A stretch of 64,000 bases of DNA from assembly GCA_950022655.1 (NCBI GenBank), contig OX465581.1, positions 105,135,125-105,199,124 on the forward strand. Direction: 5' to 3'. A program made the position numbers and the translations under genes. A model generated the notes under the pieces. The model searched no databases. It was not told the DNA's origin and worked only from the letters and a program-made list of their open reading frames with translations. Of this stretch, positions 33,691-45,767 are shown in pieces; within the stretch, counting starts at the first letter, position 1, and each line of letters starts with the position of its first letter. Origin of the DNA: Alentia gelatinosa. Its lineage: Eukaryota; Annelida; Polychaeta; Phyllodocida; Polynoidae.

Positions 33691-35334
33691 TGTGTTGGGG
33701 CCATTCCATTGGCTGGCACAGTGTAGTGTATACGCAGGGTGGAAATATCACGAGGCAACCACGCAGTGTGGATGTGTCAGCTATGCTTGAGACTTTTGGA
33801 CAATACCACAAGTTACAATACCATAAGTTGAAGAATTGATATGTCAATTCAAAATCAAAAAGTTGCATGAGACCTTCTCCTCTTTGGAGGGGAAATGTGC
33901 ATCTGACTCAGCGGTAGGGAAAAGGGGGTGCAAAATCTCAAGAGGTGCAATGCACACCTTGCGATATTGTACTGGGAAAACATCACAAGGGGACTTTTTA
34001 CGGCCACTTTTCCTTGAGATATGCGAAAGTTGCAAGGTGTGCTTTGCTTTAATAGGAGTCATTATCACATGACCTATTTTGAGCCAATCACATGTATGCA
34101 TTCCACCTAGTGCTTCTGATTTCCTTCTTTTAACTCGATGCGTCTAAATGCACCTAAATAACGTGGAACAGAATCCATTCAGCCACCCTCACCCTCTCTT
34201 CATATATTAACTCGCGTAGGTAATCTGCATTGCACTGATTTCAATTGTTTGTTTCTCATTTAACCAACCTTGTTGACTCTAATTCATCACTATGATTTCA
34301 GTATCAAGGTATTTCCAAAAACAATTTTCAAATGCAAACGGGAAAGAGACTTGGTTTGGCGTACGCTGATAAAATTCCAATTGTGGGAAGTAATGATGTG
34401 TGTATTGGACAGGCTCCGAGAAGGTGAACAGGGCAGACCACTTGAGCATGTCAACAACGATAACAGAACAGGGAGAGGAAATGCAAAATGTACAAAAATA
34501 TCTCTGAAGGTCTGTGCTCCAAGCTCTATCATATCTCTGTCATAAAAAATAAACGATATGCAGGCGACAACTGAACTGCTCCTGTACATGTGAATTTCAC
34601 CGTTTACTCACTGTAACGACGATTCAAGTTCATGTATGTAGCGAAATCAATCAACTAAAACTGTCTCACAGTATAGCACAACCTCGAAGTATGTTGTAGA
34701 ACTCATAATGATTATTACGACGTGGCAATAAACACCTCTGTGACAAGCCGATACTCATAATGAAATCAATGGGATTAAAGAATCTAGACCAATGAATAGC
34801 CAAATGTGATAGCGCATGGCCACCAGGTTAAGGCTCTAACGTAATGATATATAAGGTATTTAAAACCTAAATGACATATTATGAGATACGCTAGGTGTAT
34901 GAATATATAAGGTAGCCTGTAAGGCCATACTGTTCACACACCATAGTGAAACTAACAATTTCGGGTTAATTCCTGACGGTCAGGTTGTAAGTAACCTAAC
35001 CAGTAAACTTACTTTGTGTGACCCAATATACGACAAAAGTTGGCCAGAGCTGCATATCCTTCAGTAAATTGTTGTTGGGTGTTTAAACTTAGTCAGCCAG
35101 CCAATAAACAGTGTCCAATCGAGGCCAGTCTAAATCAACCTGTGCCAGAGCCATATATAATCTCATGGAATGATACGCTCCATTGGCAATGTCAATGAAC
35201 ACCTTGCCATTCGACCCGAAGCCAATTGTAGAAGCAATGATACGTGAAGTGGGACAGATGTCAGTAATACTTGAAGTAGGTAAACGTTTGTATGACGTTG
35301 TAATGTAGCTTCCTTGTTTCTGGTCTGACTTACT
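33691..35334. other. non-coding, nothing recognised
   Basis: Opposed 91- and 99-codon frames around 34270-34590 show no splice signals or domain. They are not called. Confidence 0.35.
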
Positions 35335-35728
35335 TTTTAGAGCGTGCTTGCATGCGCTAAATACATCATCTAGAGTTTAGAGGGGTCCATATAGACTTTC
35401 AGGGTCCTGCATACAAACTATCCCTTCACTATCTGTGTGCTATTCACTGTGATAGTGAGAATAGAGCAGGGAGCCAGTGTCACAGTGTCTTAGAGGCGTG
35501 CCAAGCTGACCGTGACCAATCACTCAAGACCCAAATACCTCAAGACCAACTGGTGCTTGATGCGTTTGGATCCTAGATAGGCAGTTGCAGAAATTGCAAG
35601 CTGATTGGGTGCAATTGGGTTACAGAACACTATCCATAGGCTTAATCTAACTTATGCCTTTTAATTGTTATACATTTATAACAGCACGCTCATTCATCTA
35701 GGAGGAACATACTATTTGCTCCTAGTTT
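35335..35728 (-). repeat. dispersed repeat family C, copy 3
   Basis: Inverted relative to copy 1: agagcgtgcttgcatg at its far end, gtgtgctattcactgtgata, gaccgtgaccaatcactcaa, tttggatcctagataggcag, cactatccataggct and actatttgctcctag. Confidence 0.8.
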
Positions 35729-36093
35729 CATGAGCCACTAAAGCACCATATGTTTCACTGGGCATAACCTAGGGTGTTCTTCTCGAAATGGCTTATTGCT
35801 CTAAATGCATTCGTGTCTTTGGCTATATGTACATGTATAGATCTGTCTGAATGGATAAAAAGCAGAATATGTAAGTACTAGGTTGCTTAGGTCCTTTCAA
35901 GACTTCCTCACTGTTAGATCTTCATCAGATCATGGATTTTTCCAATAACTTTTGAGTGTTCCTTCATGGATCGAGCTAAGTTCCGATCGGAACTTCCGAA
36001 TATGTTTTAAGAATATTTGATTTCCTGATAGACGGTGAGAATTCATTTCTTATCAGTTGTTGGTTTGAATCAGACGATGCTTACACTGGCAAC

Positions 36094-36119
36094 CAGAGCT
36101 ACACAAAATAAGCTCTGGT
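36094..36119. repeat. short hairpin
   Basis: The arms ccagagct and agctctgg are separated by about ten bases. Its significance is unknown. Confidence 0.5.
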
Positions 36120-36534
36120 CGGGTTAGATAGGCGGCCAGCTTAACCCATTAACGGGATCAGTTAGTTACTCTCCAACCAAATCTTTCGTACTGCTTGGAA
36201 AGTGTGTTATGTCATAAACTTGAAGTAAATTTTTCGTTTTCTTATTTCTTTCCTGTGTATTATTTCAAAATATAATGAACACAAATGTTGATGCCTTTAT
36301 TAATTTGTTCGCTATGAATATTTCATATTAAGTATATCTGATTTTAGAGTATACATAGAACAGAAGTATTTGGTTTGAGGCAAACACAAAGGGATACCAT
36401 ATGTGATTTAACCCTACCAACCCCTATATCGTAGAAGGGGTTGGTTACCAAACTAGACGATGCTATGCCTGCGCTGGTCACGACCACTCTGACGGAGAAG
36501 AGAAACCTTTAGTTGGCTCTTACCCCGTTACGCA

Positions 36535-36780
36535 CTTTCCTATTGGTCAGTTCCCCAATGTGATATGTCAGCGGTCCTGTGGTTGGTTTCATTCATTTGG
36601 ACTGCGGCTGTCTGTTTAAGTCACAGGCCTTCTGGTAGACTGGATGGCAGTGGACCCTGTGTGTGTGCATGGGGGCCTGTTTTATTAAAGATGATTTAAG
36701 GCAATTAGGGTCAGTTAATGAATCAAAAAGAGTAAGCTCCGCCCACGACGCCCGTGCGCGTGTGCAGAGCAGAGCTAGCA
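36535..36780 (+). promoter_or_regulatory. CCAAT/GC-box-rich segment, possible promoter
   Basis: Contains cctattggtcag (an inverted CCAAT box), ctccgcccacg (a GC-box-like element) and a GC-rich gacgcccgtgcgcgtgtg stretch. More inverted CCAAT boxes (ctattggcc, tgattggctg) lie at 36890-36930. No start codon with a convincing exon follows immediately. The next candidate exon begins about 480 bases downstream. Confidence 0.25.
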
Positions 36781-37255
36781 GGGACATATCTCAGCTGGGA
36801 GTAGTGTGCGGCATGCAGGTGGCTAGTCCGTTTACGCACTGTGCCACATTGGGCTTACGGTATGTGACGGTACATGAAAGCTCCTATTGGCCAGCCCCCT
36901 TCGGTGAGCAGAATATCATGATTGGCTGTTCTATTCATATCATCAGTTTGACAAGTAGAAATCTGCGAGGCTGTCGAGGTGGCCGTGTGCTAGACTGGTT
37001 CCCTGCCTCAATGAATTTAGAACCTGATAACCAGCAATCCACCATTTTTCAATTGCATGCTGGGATGGAGGCAGGAATCTCAAAAATGGCACTCCTTAAG
37101 AGTCTCAGTTTGAGCCTCTGTGCCCTGGCCCCGACAACAACAGACCGTACTAGAGTCTAGCAGGTGGCCACTGACAGCCCTGAGTGAGTCTACCTTGGAC
37201 TTTTGAGGCAGTGATCGCCTATGAGAGCTCTTCTCCAATGGTAATGTATGGGCAG

Positions 37256-37426
37256 GGTGTCAGGGCATCGCTACATGCGGCAGGTGCTGGACCGGGGCTA
37301 TAAAACCGACATTCAGAGAGATCTGGCTAGTCAGACATGCCTGCCACTGCGAAGTGCACATACAGCCGTGATTACCGACTATGACACGGATTATAGGCAG
37401 TGTAATGACGACAACAAGAATATATG
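37256..37426 (+). CDS. candidate exon, unknown product
   Basis: The block lies between a tgtatgggcag acceptor-like edge and an ATATG/GTAACT donor-like edge. It is open throughout: GHRYMRQVLDRGYKTDIQRD, then LRSAHTAVITDYDTDYRQ and DDNKNIW. The mix of codons ending in C or G is unlike the flanking TATC-rich low-complexity DNA. An ATG lies in frame at 37248, so it might also be a first exon. The TATAAAA at 37299-37305 falls inside the frame and need not be a TATA box. No domain is recognised. Confidence 0.38.
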
Positions 37427-37439
37427 GTAACTAATACAA

Positions 37440-37900
37440 TATATGCTCAATATCTTTGTATATCTATGTATTTGTATCTGTGTATCTGTATTTACACACG
37501 TAGTCTTACTGTAGTTTCCATGTTCTCTAATGAATTTACAAGGCCAGATGAGAGAAAGGTTGTAGAGCAGTGAGCCATGTCAAGGCAAGATCAAGGTTGT
37601 ACCGGTTTTGCAAAGGATATTTGTAAACATAATTTTTCGGTGTAGGGAGGGGGTATAGATGTGTATCATGTGTGTATCTATATATCTGTATTTGCATCTG
37701 TTTGTCTTTGCCTGTCTGCATATCTCATTCTGTCAGTGTACGTATCTGTATGTATCTGATAGTGTACATGTTAGTGTGTGACTGAGTCTGTCTGTGTGAC
37801 TGAGCCTGTCTGTGTACCTTTTTATGTCTGTGAATATCTGTGTATCTATATCTTTCTGTATCTCTGTGCATCTATTTAACTGTATATCTGTGTAAACCTG
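37440..37900. repeat. degenerate TATCTGTGT low-complexity tract
   Basis: Repeated tatctgtat, tatctgtgta and gtctgtctgtgt units, interrupted in the middle. Short frames on the minus strand are repeat by-products. Confidence 0.7.
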
Positions 37901-37999
37901 CCCCTCATACACAATATAATAAAGGCACTCACTGTTAATCCGGCACTCACCCACACAGTATGACCATTAGCCCTCTCAGCGAGCTGGGTATATCCTAGA

Positions 38000-38450
38000 C
38001 TTGCTCAAGTCTTTGATTATGAACATTCATTCAATTATTTAACACAATGAGAATAAAGTTCATTATAGTAGGTATCCTTCTCTGATTGGCCCATGAATCA
38101 AAGACTTGTCCACTATGAACCAAATCTCCTGTTTATGGCCCCAAGCCACTCCCTGTGACCCTATACTTCCTCCTACCCCTCCCCGTCCCCTCCTTTTACA
38201 TGGCCGCCTGTGTTGTCATAGCAATACATTTCGCCTGCTCCTGACTGTGACTCGATTGAGATCAAAGTGAAAGGGTATCAATCTTCCAGCATATATCCTG
38301 ACCAGGAGCCAGGATATGTATGGAGAGTGTTGGGAATACTAGTGCTAAACAGCGCCAGAAATCCAACACCATTACCAATTCTACCAGTCCCTGTATCCCA
38401 GCGAAAAGGGTAGCCCTAGGATGCAGGGACTGAAGCGAATCTAGGTATAT
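38000..38450 (+). repeat. dispersed repeat family G, copy 2
   Basis: Matches 2111-2450 block by block, with an extra segment of about 125 bases at 38240-38362 that is absent from copy 1. Either that segment was inserted here or copy 1 lost it. Confidence 0.78.
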
Positions 38451-38524
38451 CCCATCTCCCTGACCGTGGTGCGGTGTGATGACAGCTCTACACACAGGCC
38501 TGCCTTTACTGTGTGTGTGGACGA

Positions 38525-38541
38525 GGGGGGGGGGGGGGAGG
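38525..38541. repeat. poly(G) tract
   Basis: A run of Gs ending gaggtgcg. Low-complexity only. Confidence 0.85.
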
Positions 38542-39568
38542 TGCGTTACATTCTTTTATTACAAGGAGTAATTGTTTCATATCAGCTTTAAGGAATCATT
38601 TTGTTTTTTCTCTCCCTGATTGTATGTACAATGGGTTCCTAAAACTAAACCAAAACCAAAGGGCTGCTTAAGAAAACGGAGAAGTGTTCTTACCGTCATT
38701 TCTTACCAGTGCTTTAGAATACACCATACATTACTCATCCCTGGACTTTTTAGTTGCCTCATATGAGAGCAACAGGTTGTAATTTTACCCCACACCAGGC
38801 GCAGTGTCAGCCTCGAGTGACCTTTCCTTAGATGGGACAGTAGTATTAGCTTATTTCTTGTCAGGCCTGTGTTGTTTTGTTTTGTGGCCACCAGAGATAT
38901 GTTTTAAATAACGCATTTATGATGGGCAAATGCACACAAATATGTAAAAAAATAAGTCATGACTAGACTACAACTACCTGGTAGCCGGAAAGCTGATCAG
39001 GATGTCAAACTTCAAATGCAAAATATACAAGTTGAGCTATGTGAAACATTGGAATAAAGACCACAACAGAATATATCAGGAGGTTTCTCGGAATGTAATT
39101 AGTTTGCGAAGAGGTATTACATTTACAAATATGACAAAAATTGTATAGATTAAGTACTTTAGCCTTCTATTGGCTTTTTAGTGGCCACCTTGGATTTCAA
39201 GATGGTCAATATGTGACAAAATGTTATTGGCTCAGTAGAACTGATGGTTTTCACCCATTGTTTTGTTTCACATTGGTTTAGGAAATATATAGTGAAAAAC
39301 AGTAGTGCTATTTGGTGGAAACAAGTAGAACACGTCATGAAAATAAATCTAGGATCTTTCAGTTTTCCGAAAATGTATAGGTCATAATATCCTCTCAAAT
39401 TCCCAACACATTACACAATTACCCTGACTAATGGATCCATACACGTACAAGGTAGAATACGTTAGGAGAATAAGTACCATGGTTGGTGTGTGTTCAAACC
39501 TAATTTGAAATAGTAGTCGAGTGAGGTGTCAGAAAAGTAGCCCAGTCACCAAGGGTGCTAGTCACCTG
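38542..39568. other. non-coding, nothing recognised
   Basis: AT-rich with no credible exon. Confidence 0.35.
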
Positions 39569-39883
39569 GGACTTGTTTCACTAGTTTCGTGATATGTCTA
39601 GATGGCGTCTAGATGGTGTGTCCGGTTTCATAAGAACTAGACATTAGAGTTTAGACTTCGTTTTGTCTGTTCTTGCTTGCACTGTTGGTGCCGTTTTTCA
39701 TGTCTGTCTAACACTTTAGTCACGAAACTAGTGAAACAGGTCCATCGTGTGTAGATTTGTCTAATTCTTATGTTTGGGGGTCTGTCTTTTCCTAAGGGCA
39801 GCTACTTGTGTTGTCACGAAACTAGACAACTCCAATGTCTGTATGGTGTCACAGACATGTCACGAAACTAGTGAAACAGGTCC
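39569..39883. mobile_element. TIR MITE (gacctgtttcactagtttcgtga type)
   Basis: The left end GGACTTGTTTCACTAGTTTC pairs with two right ends, CACGAAACTAGTGAAACAGG at 39721-39740 and again at 39861-39880. The second right end suggests two overlapping copies or an internal duplication. A further partial motif, tgtcacgaaactagac, lies near 39813. There is no coding capacity. Confidence 0.8.
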
Positions 39884-40010
39884 TAGGTCAGTCATCCATG
39901 ACAAGAACAGCTAGAGAAGTGAGCCCTGTAAAAAAAGGTCTTAGTGACCTTGGAGAGGGAGCTGATTGGGGTAAGTCTATTTCAGTTCTCGTTAGAGCGT
40001 TGCCTGAAGG

Positions 40011-40362
40011 TTAGAGTGCTCACATATAGACTTCCAGCATGCTTCCAGAAAACTATCCCTTCACTACCCGCATGCTTTTCACTGTGATAGTGGGAAAGGA
40101 GCAGGGTGCCAGTGTCTCAGGGTTTTAGAGGCATGCTCAGCTGACCATGACCAATCACTTGAGATAGAAATACCTCATTGACTCACTAGTGTTTGATATA
40201 TTTGGATCCTCGACTCAGGCAGTTGCAGAAATGGCAAGTTGACTGGTGCAAGAGGGTTACAGAAGACTTTCCATAGACTGAATGTAACCCAAGATTTTCA
40301 TTGTTATTCATTCATGATCGTTCTCTCATTCATAAATGATGAACATACCATTTGCTCCTAGT
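40011..40362 (-). repeat. dispersed repeat family C, copy 4
   Basis: Inverted blocks: gcatgcttttcactgtgata, ctgaccatgaccaatcactt, atatttggatcctcgactca, agactttccatagactgaat and accatttgctcctag. It is about 4.7 kb from copy 3, in the same orientation. Confidence 0.8.
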
Positions 40363-41149
40363 ATGGCTGTAAACGAGTATTACAATGTTCCCACTATTTT
40401 TCACTTGATCCTATATAGTGCAATTAGCTTTCACTGTGGATTATGGTACAGGTATTACATTTCGTTCTCCATGGTCTATATCCTGTGTGCCATCCATCCT
40501 TTTAGTGCGTACAGGGGTGAGATAAATACAGAAAAGAACTCGTCTTGGTTAAAGTCATCATTCTTCAACTCGATTGAATGCTACACGATATTCACTCTGT
40601 ATCAATCACGTGGAGAACGACGACTTTGACCAAAACTTGTTGGTTTCTTCTTTAATATTCATAGCTCACTAGGGCTTTTGTTTCTTTGGGTAGCTTAACG
40701 TACAATATGTTCTCACTTATAACCAATACTGATTTTGGATTTGAAAAGCTGACAAGATGACTGACCATCCCATCCCCTCTTCCCATCTACTCAAATTATA
40801 GTAAGAATACATGAGTATTGCATTTTGAGCTATATTGTGCTGACATTGAACCAGTTTCGGGGGTGGTAGAAATATGTCCACATATGACTTTTATTGGACC
40901 TTTAGGGATGGGACCCAGTGGCAAGGTGGCACTAGTGTGTATACCGCTAATGGACTGGCATATTGTTATATGGACTCATAACATGACTGCTTGATCACGT
41001 GATCGGATAACCCCTCCTTGAATCTATTTTAGTTTTATTTAAGAGTGCTAAATAAGATGTTATACATTGATTTATATTGTGTGAACATGTTTATTGATGC
41101 ATTTATTATATTTTTTCATTAAAAACAATTTTCTATATCTCAAAGAAAC
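40363..41149. other. non-coding; SINE tail fragment
   Basis: A fragment with tttctttgggtagcttaacg and tacaatatgttctca (about 40680-40715) matches the family A tail. No exon is called. A 97-codon plus-strand frame at 40336-40629 overlaps repeat C and has no splice signals. Confidence 0.4.
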
Positions 41150-41225
41150 GATACATTGAGGCATCATCTGCCCTGGGCTGGTTGATGCTTCATGGCATCA
41201 CTTGTCCTTAGAGGGTTAGAATTCT
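41150..41225 (+). repeat. repeat family F fragment
   Basis: ttgaggcatcatctgccctg followed by gatgcttcatggcatcac and a gagggttaga end, similar to 46345-46425. Confidence 0.5.
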
Positions 41226-41703
41226 ATGTCAAATACGAAATAAGAAAACTATTATATATATCGGTTTAAAACCTGAACCATAATAGAAATCATATTCCTA
41301 TCTATACTTAGACAGCTGCAAGGGGCAAAACAGTTTTCTGCTGATCCAGTGGCACTGCAAGCTAGTGGAGTACAATGGCCTATACCAAGAGCCACTGGGA
41401 CCAAGAGACCACTCGCTAACAGAATTAGTTTAGAAAATATACCAAGTCAAAAAAGATTATTGGACAAATAATATAGACTAGAAGCAAGTGCGATGTCAGC
41501 GACACTGGTCCACTGCGCCACCCATTAAGAAGCATTACACAGGGTTACTTTGTGGAAGCATGCCTAAAAACTCACAAAAGAGCCTTCATAAATTTTGAAA
41601 GTGACTGCAGAATTTATGAGGTTCCAATTTCAGAATCTAATTAACGAAAATAGAGGAGTAGCATTAAAAAGGAGGAATCGACTATCTATATGAAGGAATG
41701 AAC

Positions 41704-41979
41704 TTTATCCTACCCCTAATAAAAAACGCCATAGGCTTAGCATGGGATTTGTTTATGTCACGGGTGTGACATAAAGTGTTGTTTATGCCACTACTTTCTG
41801 ATACTAAAAAAATATGGAAACGGGGTAGGATAAAATCTAGATGCCACTCGTTTGAGTTTGAGCTTATTCATGCCACTCATTTTGTTGGCTCCTTAATGTC
41901 ACTCGTCTTTGACTCGTGAAATTATGGAGCCAACAAAATGCGTGGCATAAATAAACTCAGACTCAAACTCGTGACGTCT
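41704..41979 (-). mobile_element. composite foldback element P, copy 3
   Basis: Here the module precedes the palindrome. It opens tttatcctacccctaataaa and ccataggctt, and closes acggggtaggataaaatcta. The palindrome follows with arms on gtttgagtttgagcttattc and its diverged complement (aataaactcagactcaaact), plus an inner pair on cattttgttggctcc. In the opposite orientation it has the same layout as copies 1 and 2. Confidence 0.75.
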
Positions 41980-42504
41980 CTTTATATCACTTCAGCTGGT
42001 GATTTATCATCGACAAACTATGAATGTGAATACGATTGTTCCATGGGTAATAATGATGCTTGTGAATGTGGAAACAAAGTAATCTAGGGTGATCCGGTGA
42101 AATACATAATATGTTGAGTACAGAAAACATTCTAAAGATCCTACTTGTTATCATTTTATTTCATTTATTAGGTAACGATTGATAAATTGATTACATAAAG
42201 AAAAGCTCCGCTTGGAATGGATGTAATTTATTAGACTTTCGGACGTTTTAGTAAGCTTGAATCTAATAGTCTTGGTCAATAAACTCAAACTTACTTGAAC
42301 TCGAAGTCAATTACGTTCCAACTCATGTTTTTACTTGGCTTAGACTTCGTTGGTGAAGCCCAGAACCACAGAGCAGTGTTCTTGGTCTGTTGTTATTCAA
42401 TATTTCATTAATTCATTAATGCTGATAATCTGGTAATTGTTACTAATGGTAAACACTCGAAAATCATGAGGTTATGTACGTTTAATCTATCGTTAGGATC
42501 GTCA

Positions 42505-44135
42505 GGATGTCCTCCAGCCTCCGTCCTCCATCTTCCGCTCTCCATCTGTCGCTCTCCGTCTTCCGCTCTCTGTCTGCCGCTCTCCGTCTTCTGCTCTCCG
42601 TCTTCCGCTCTCCGACTGCCGCTCTCCGTCTTCCATCTTCCGCTCTCCATCTGTCGCTCTCCGTCTTCCGCTCTCTGACTGCCGCTCTCCGTCTTTCGCT
42701 CTCCGTCTGCGGCCCTCCGTCTGTCGCGCTCCAGCTGCCACTCTCCATCTCCTGCTCTCCAGCTGTCGCTCTCCTCCGACTCTCCGATCTCCTCCGACTC
42801 TCCGATCTCCGCTGACTCTCCGATCTCCGCTGACTCTCTGATATCTGCCGACTCCCCGATCTCTGCCGAGTCTCCGATCTCCGCTGACTCTCCGATCTCC
42901 GCTGACTCTCTGATATCTGCCGACTCCCCGATCTCTGCCGAGTCTCCGATCTCCGCTGACTCTCCGATCTCCCCTGACTCTCTGATCTCCCCCAACTCTC
43001 CAATCTCGATTTGGGGGGGGGGGGGGGGGGGGGGAGGAGGTGGGGCGGCACTGTGGGGGTTCTGCTCTCCATCTTCTGCTCTCCTTCTTTCGCTCCCCAT
43101 CTTCTGCTCTCCGGCTGCCGATCTTCCCCACCTGTTCGATCTCCGCCCACCTGTTCGATCTCCGCCCACACTCGACCTCCTTCCTTCTCTGACCTCCGTC
43201 CTTCTCCGACCTCCGTCCTTCTCCGACCTCCGTCCTTCTCCGACCTCTGTCCTTCTCCGACCTCCTTCCTTCTCCGACCTCCGTCCTTCCCCGACCTCCG
43301 TCCTTCTCCGACCTCCGTCCTTCTCCGACCTCCGTCCTTCTCCGACCTCCGTCCTTCTCCGACCTCCTTCCTTCTCCGACCTCCGTCCTTCTCCGACCTC
43401 CGTCCTTCTCCGACCTCCGTCCTTCCCCGACCTCCGTCCTTCCCCGACCTCCGTCCTTCTCCGACCTCCGTCCTTCTCCGACCTCCGTCCTTCTCCGACC
43501 TCCGTCCTTCTCCGACCTCCGTCCTTCTCCGACCTCCGTCCTTCTCCGACCTCCGTCCTTCTCCGACCTCCGTCCTTCTCCGACCTCCGTCCTTCTCCGA
43601 CCTCCGTCCTTTTCCGACCTCCGTCCTTCTCCGACCTCCGTCCTTCTCCGACCTCCATCCTTGTCCGACCTCTGTCCTCTGACCTCTGTCCTGGCCGCCG
43701 CACCTCCAGCCGCCGCAACTCCGGCCGCCGCACCTCCGGCCGCCGCACCTCCGGCCGACGCACCTCCGGCCGACGCACCTCCGGCCGACGCACCTCCGGC
43801 CGACGCACCTCCGGCCGACGCACCACCAGCCTGTAGCTCCTCGGAGAGCTCTCCCCCGGTCTGTAGCCCATCGTAGAACGCTCCCCCGGTCTGTAGCCCA
43901 TCGTAGAACGCTCCCCCGGTCTGTAGCCCATCGTAGAACGCTCCCCCGGTCTGTAGCCCATCGTAGAACGCTCCCCCGGTCTGTAGCCCATCGTAGAACG
44001 CTCCCCCGGCCTGTGGTCCCTCGGAGAACGCTCCCCCGGCTTGGGGTCCCTCGGAAAGCGTTCCCCCGGTCCGTGGTCCCTCGGAGAATGCTCCCCCGGC
44101 CCGTGGTCCCTCGGAGAATGCTCCCCCGACCCCGA
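42505..44135. repeat. 1.6-kb compound minisatellite, polypyrimidine plus strand
   Basis: At least five adjacent arrays. The first (42515-42775) has tccgtcttccgctctc-like units. The second (42775-43000) is built on ctctccgatctccgctga and has a longer-order repeat. The third is a G run (43013-43034). The fourth (43160-43665) has a 17-base unit CTCCGACCTCCGTCCTT. The last two are a 15-base gcacctccggccgac array (43690-43825) and a 30-base array TCGTAGAACGCTCCCCCGGT plus ctgtagccca (43840-44130). Minus-strand frames of 581 and 583 codons run across it in two different frames, which real coding rarely does. They follow from unit lengths whose sums are multiples of three. Confidence 0.93.
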
Positions 44136-44511
44136 CAGTTTTGTTTGCACCACATTGATAGTCTGATTATGTCTTGCTGTATTGCTTCAAATGCTAGTAA
44201 TGGATCTGGTGTTCCTACAAGCCAATTTGACAATGTTCAAAGCTCTGTTTGTAGCAGATTCCTGCGGTTCAGGCTATAAATCCAGACAGCATTGGCAGCA
44301 GATACGCAATGTTTATCTTGATGTCATCTACCACAGAGGTGCAACTACTGCCAAAATTACTGATCAATCCACCAACACCATAAAATACCAAAAACAGTAC
44401 GACTTCATTTTCCTTATTTCCAGCATTAACAACTGTAGTACCATGTAGATGAGACACAACATAGTTCCCAAATTTGAAGTGAAGTATAATTAATAATAAA
44501 CTTACTGTCAC
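44136..44511. other. non-coding, nothing recognised
   Basis: Unique-looking sequence between the minisatellite and a LINE scrap. No splice-bounded exon is convincing. Confidence 0.35.
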
Positions 44512-44562
44512 AATCTTTATCGATTTTACCAAAGCATTTGACACTGTCGATCATGTCCAGGG
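44512..44562 (+). pseudogene. LINE RT motif A scrap
   Basis: IFIDFTKAFDTVDHV is the RT motif-A segment (hydrophobic-x-hydrophobic-DF-x-KAFDTV-x-H) that carries the first catalytic aspartate in CR1/Jockey-type LINEs. It is cut off directly by a family D head fragment. Confidence 0.75.
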
Positions 44563-44605
44563 ATGCCAGTGGGGGTCAGGAAAAAATCCTTCATGGGGAC
44601 TGAGG
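44563..44605 (+). repeat. repeat family D head fragment
   Basis: Contains gggatgccagtgggggtcag followed by gaaaaaatcc and ggggactgag. It again abuts a LINE RT fragment, as at 25855. Confidence 0.6.
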
Positions 44606-45767
44606 CCAGTTTATGTATCACCTAAAATGCATATGGTGTATGAGGAATCCCCCATTACTCTCCTAGCAGATCCTTGGGCATGGACTGGCAGTAAAGGATA
44701 TCAAGATATCTGCTATGAGAGAGGGTATATGTGTAGTTCTGCACTAAATGAGGTACTCTTCGAAGAAAATCATTTCTATATTCATTTCTATATTCTGCAG
44801 AAGTTAATTAGGCATTTCTCTGATATTTTCTTTTAGAAATGGTAATGCTTTAATAACTCTATTCTCACATGACATATTTTATGCCAATCAGATGTCAGTA
44901 TTCAAGCTTGCCCTTGTCCGTAGGAGCATTTCCTACGCTGGTTCCCCGGTCATCTGCTAGTGGGCTCGGCGGAATTAGACCGCAGGGACAGCCCGATGAA
45001 ATAAGTCAGGATTCTGACTAATTTTGTGAATGCATGCACAGGCAATAGAATGAAAACAAACAAAATGGCATGTCTGAACGATGTGTAGAGGCAGGGCTGA
45101 ACTGCGATCACACTTGAGGTATAGAATAGTGGGAAAGGAAGTAGTTAGGATGGAAATGATTAAATATAAAGTTTTTATTGAGCAATGTGTTCGAGGTACT
45201 GACAGTTTATTCTTAGACTATGAACGGCCTTGTCAAGTGAGCGGAGTAGAGAGCCACCAGTTTCAAAACAAACAACATGGCGATTGTGGTGCAAGTGTGA
45301 GTAGGAACCACAAGTAATGCAAAATGCACTCTGTAACTAAGTATATATTAGAACAAAGCTGATATGGAGATGAAGTTTTGTAACCCTGCCTTTGTTTTGG
45401 AATATATTACATATACTGACAGTTGATTCTCGAGCAAGATGCACTGTCATAATTAATCATCAAGCGTCTGCTGCCCCTATTATCGCTCAAGCACCTGTCG
45501 AAGTCATCAAAGTTCATCGTTGACTAATATTTCGGTCATAATATTATGTCACAAGTTCTGTTCACTACTTCCCAAGTTATTGTGATATTTCAATGCATAT
45601 TTTTCACGATTCACACATTTTTCAATGCACACAAGTCTGTTAGTTTTCAAAATTTAGCTGGTTCCCCAGTCTGTCACCCGGTTCCAATGATGCAATCAAA
45701 AACCAGCGTTCAACCACTGCTATCAGTCCACCCAGAGCCTACTACCTGCCTGTTAGTACTTATATAG
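44606..45767. other. non-coding; one weak start-exon candidate
   Basis: At 45277 a short frame ATGGCGATTGTGGTGCAA runs into GTGTGAGTAGG, a donor-like sequence. It could be a first coding exon (MAIVVQ), but it is too short to judge. Nothing else is recognised. Confidence 0.3.

Noticed and set aside
32970..33790. Several 60-120-codon frames on both strands, Thr/Pro/His- or Val/Cys/Trp-rich
   Set aside because: They come from the GT/CA minisatellite and its strand switch.
37299..37305. TATAAAA as a TATA box
   Set aside because: It falls within an exon-like frame (GYKT) and no initiator or start codon follows at the right distance. Kept only as a remark.
42408..44233. Two 580-codon minus-strand frames rich in RRTEVGEGRRSEKDGG-like repeats
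   Set aside because: They overlap in different frames, lie fully within tandem arrays and follow from unit lengths that avoid stops. No start context or splice evidence.
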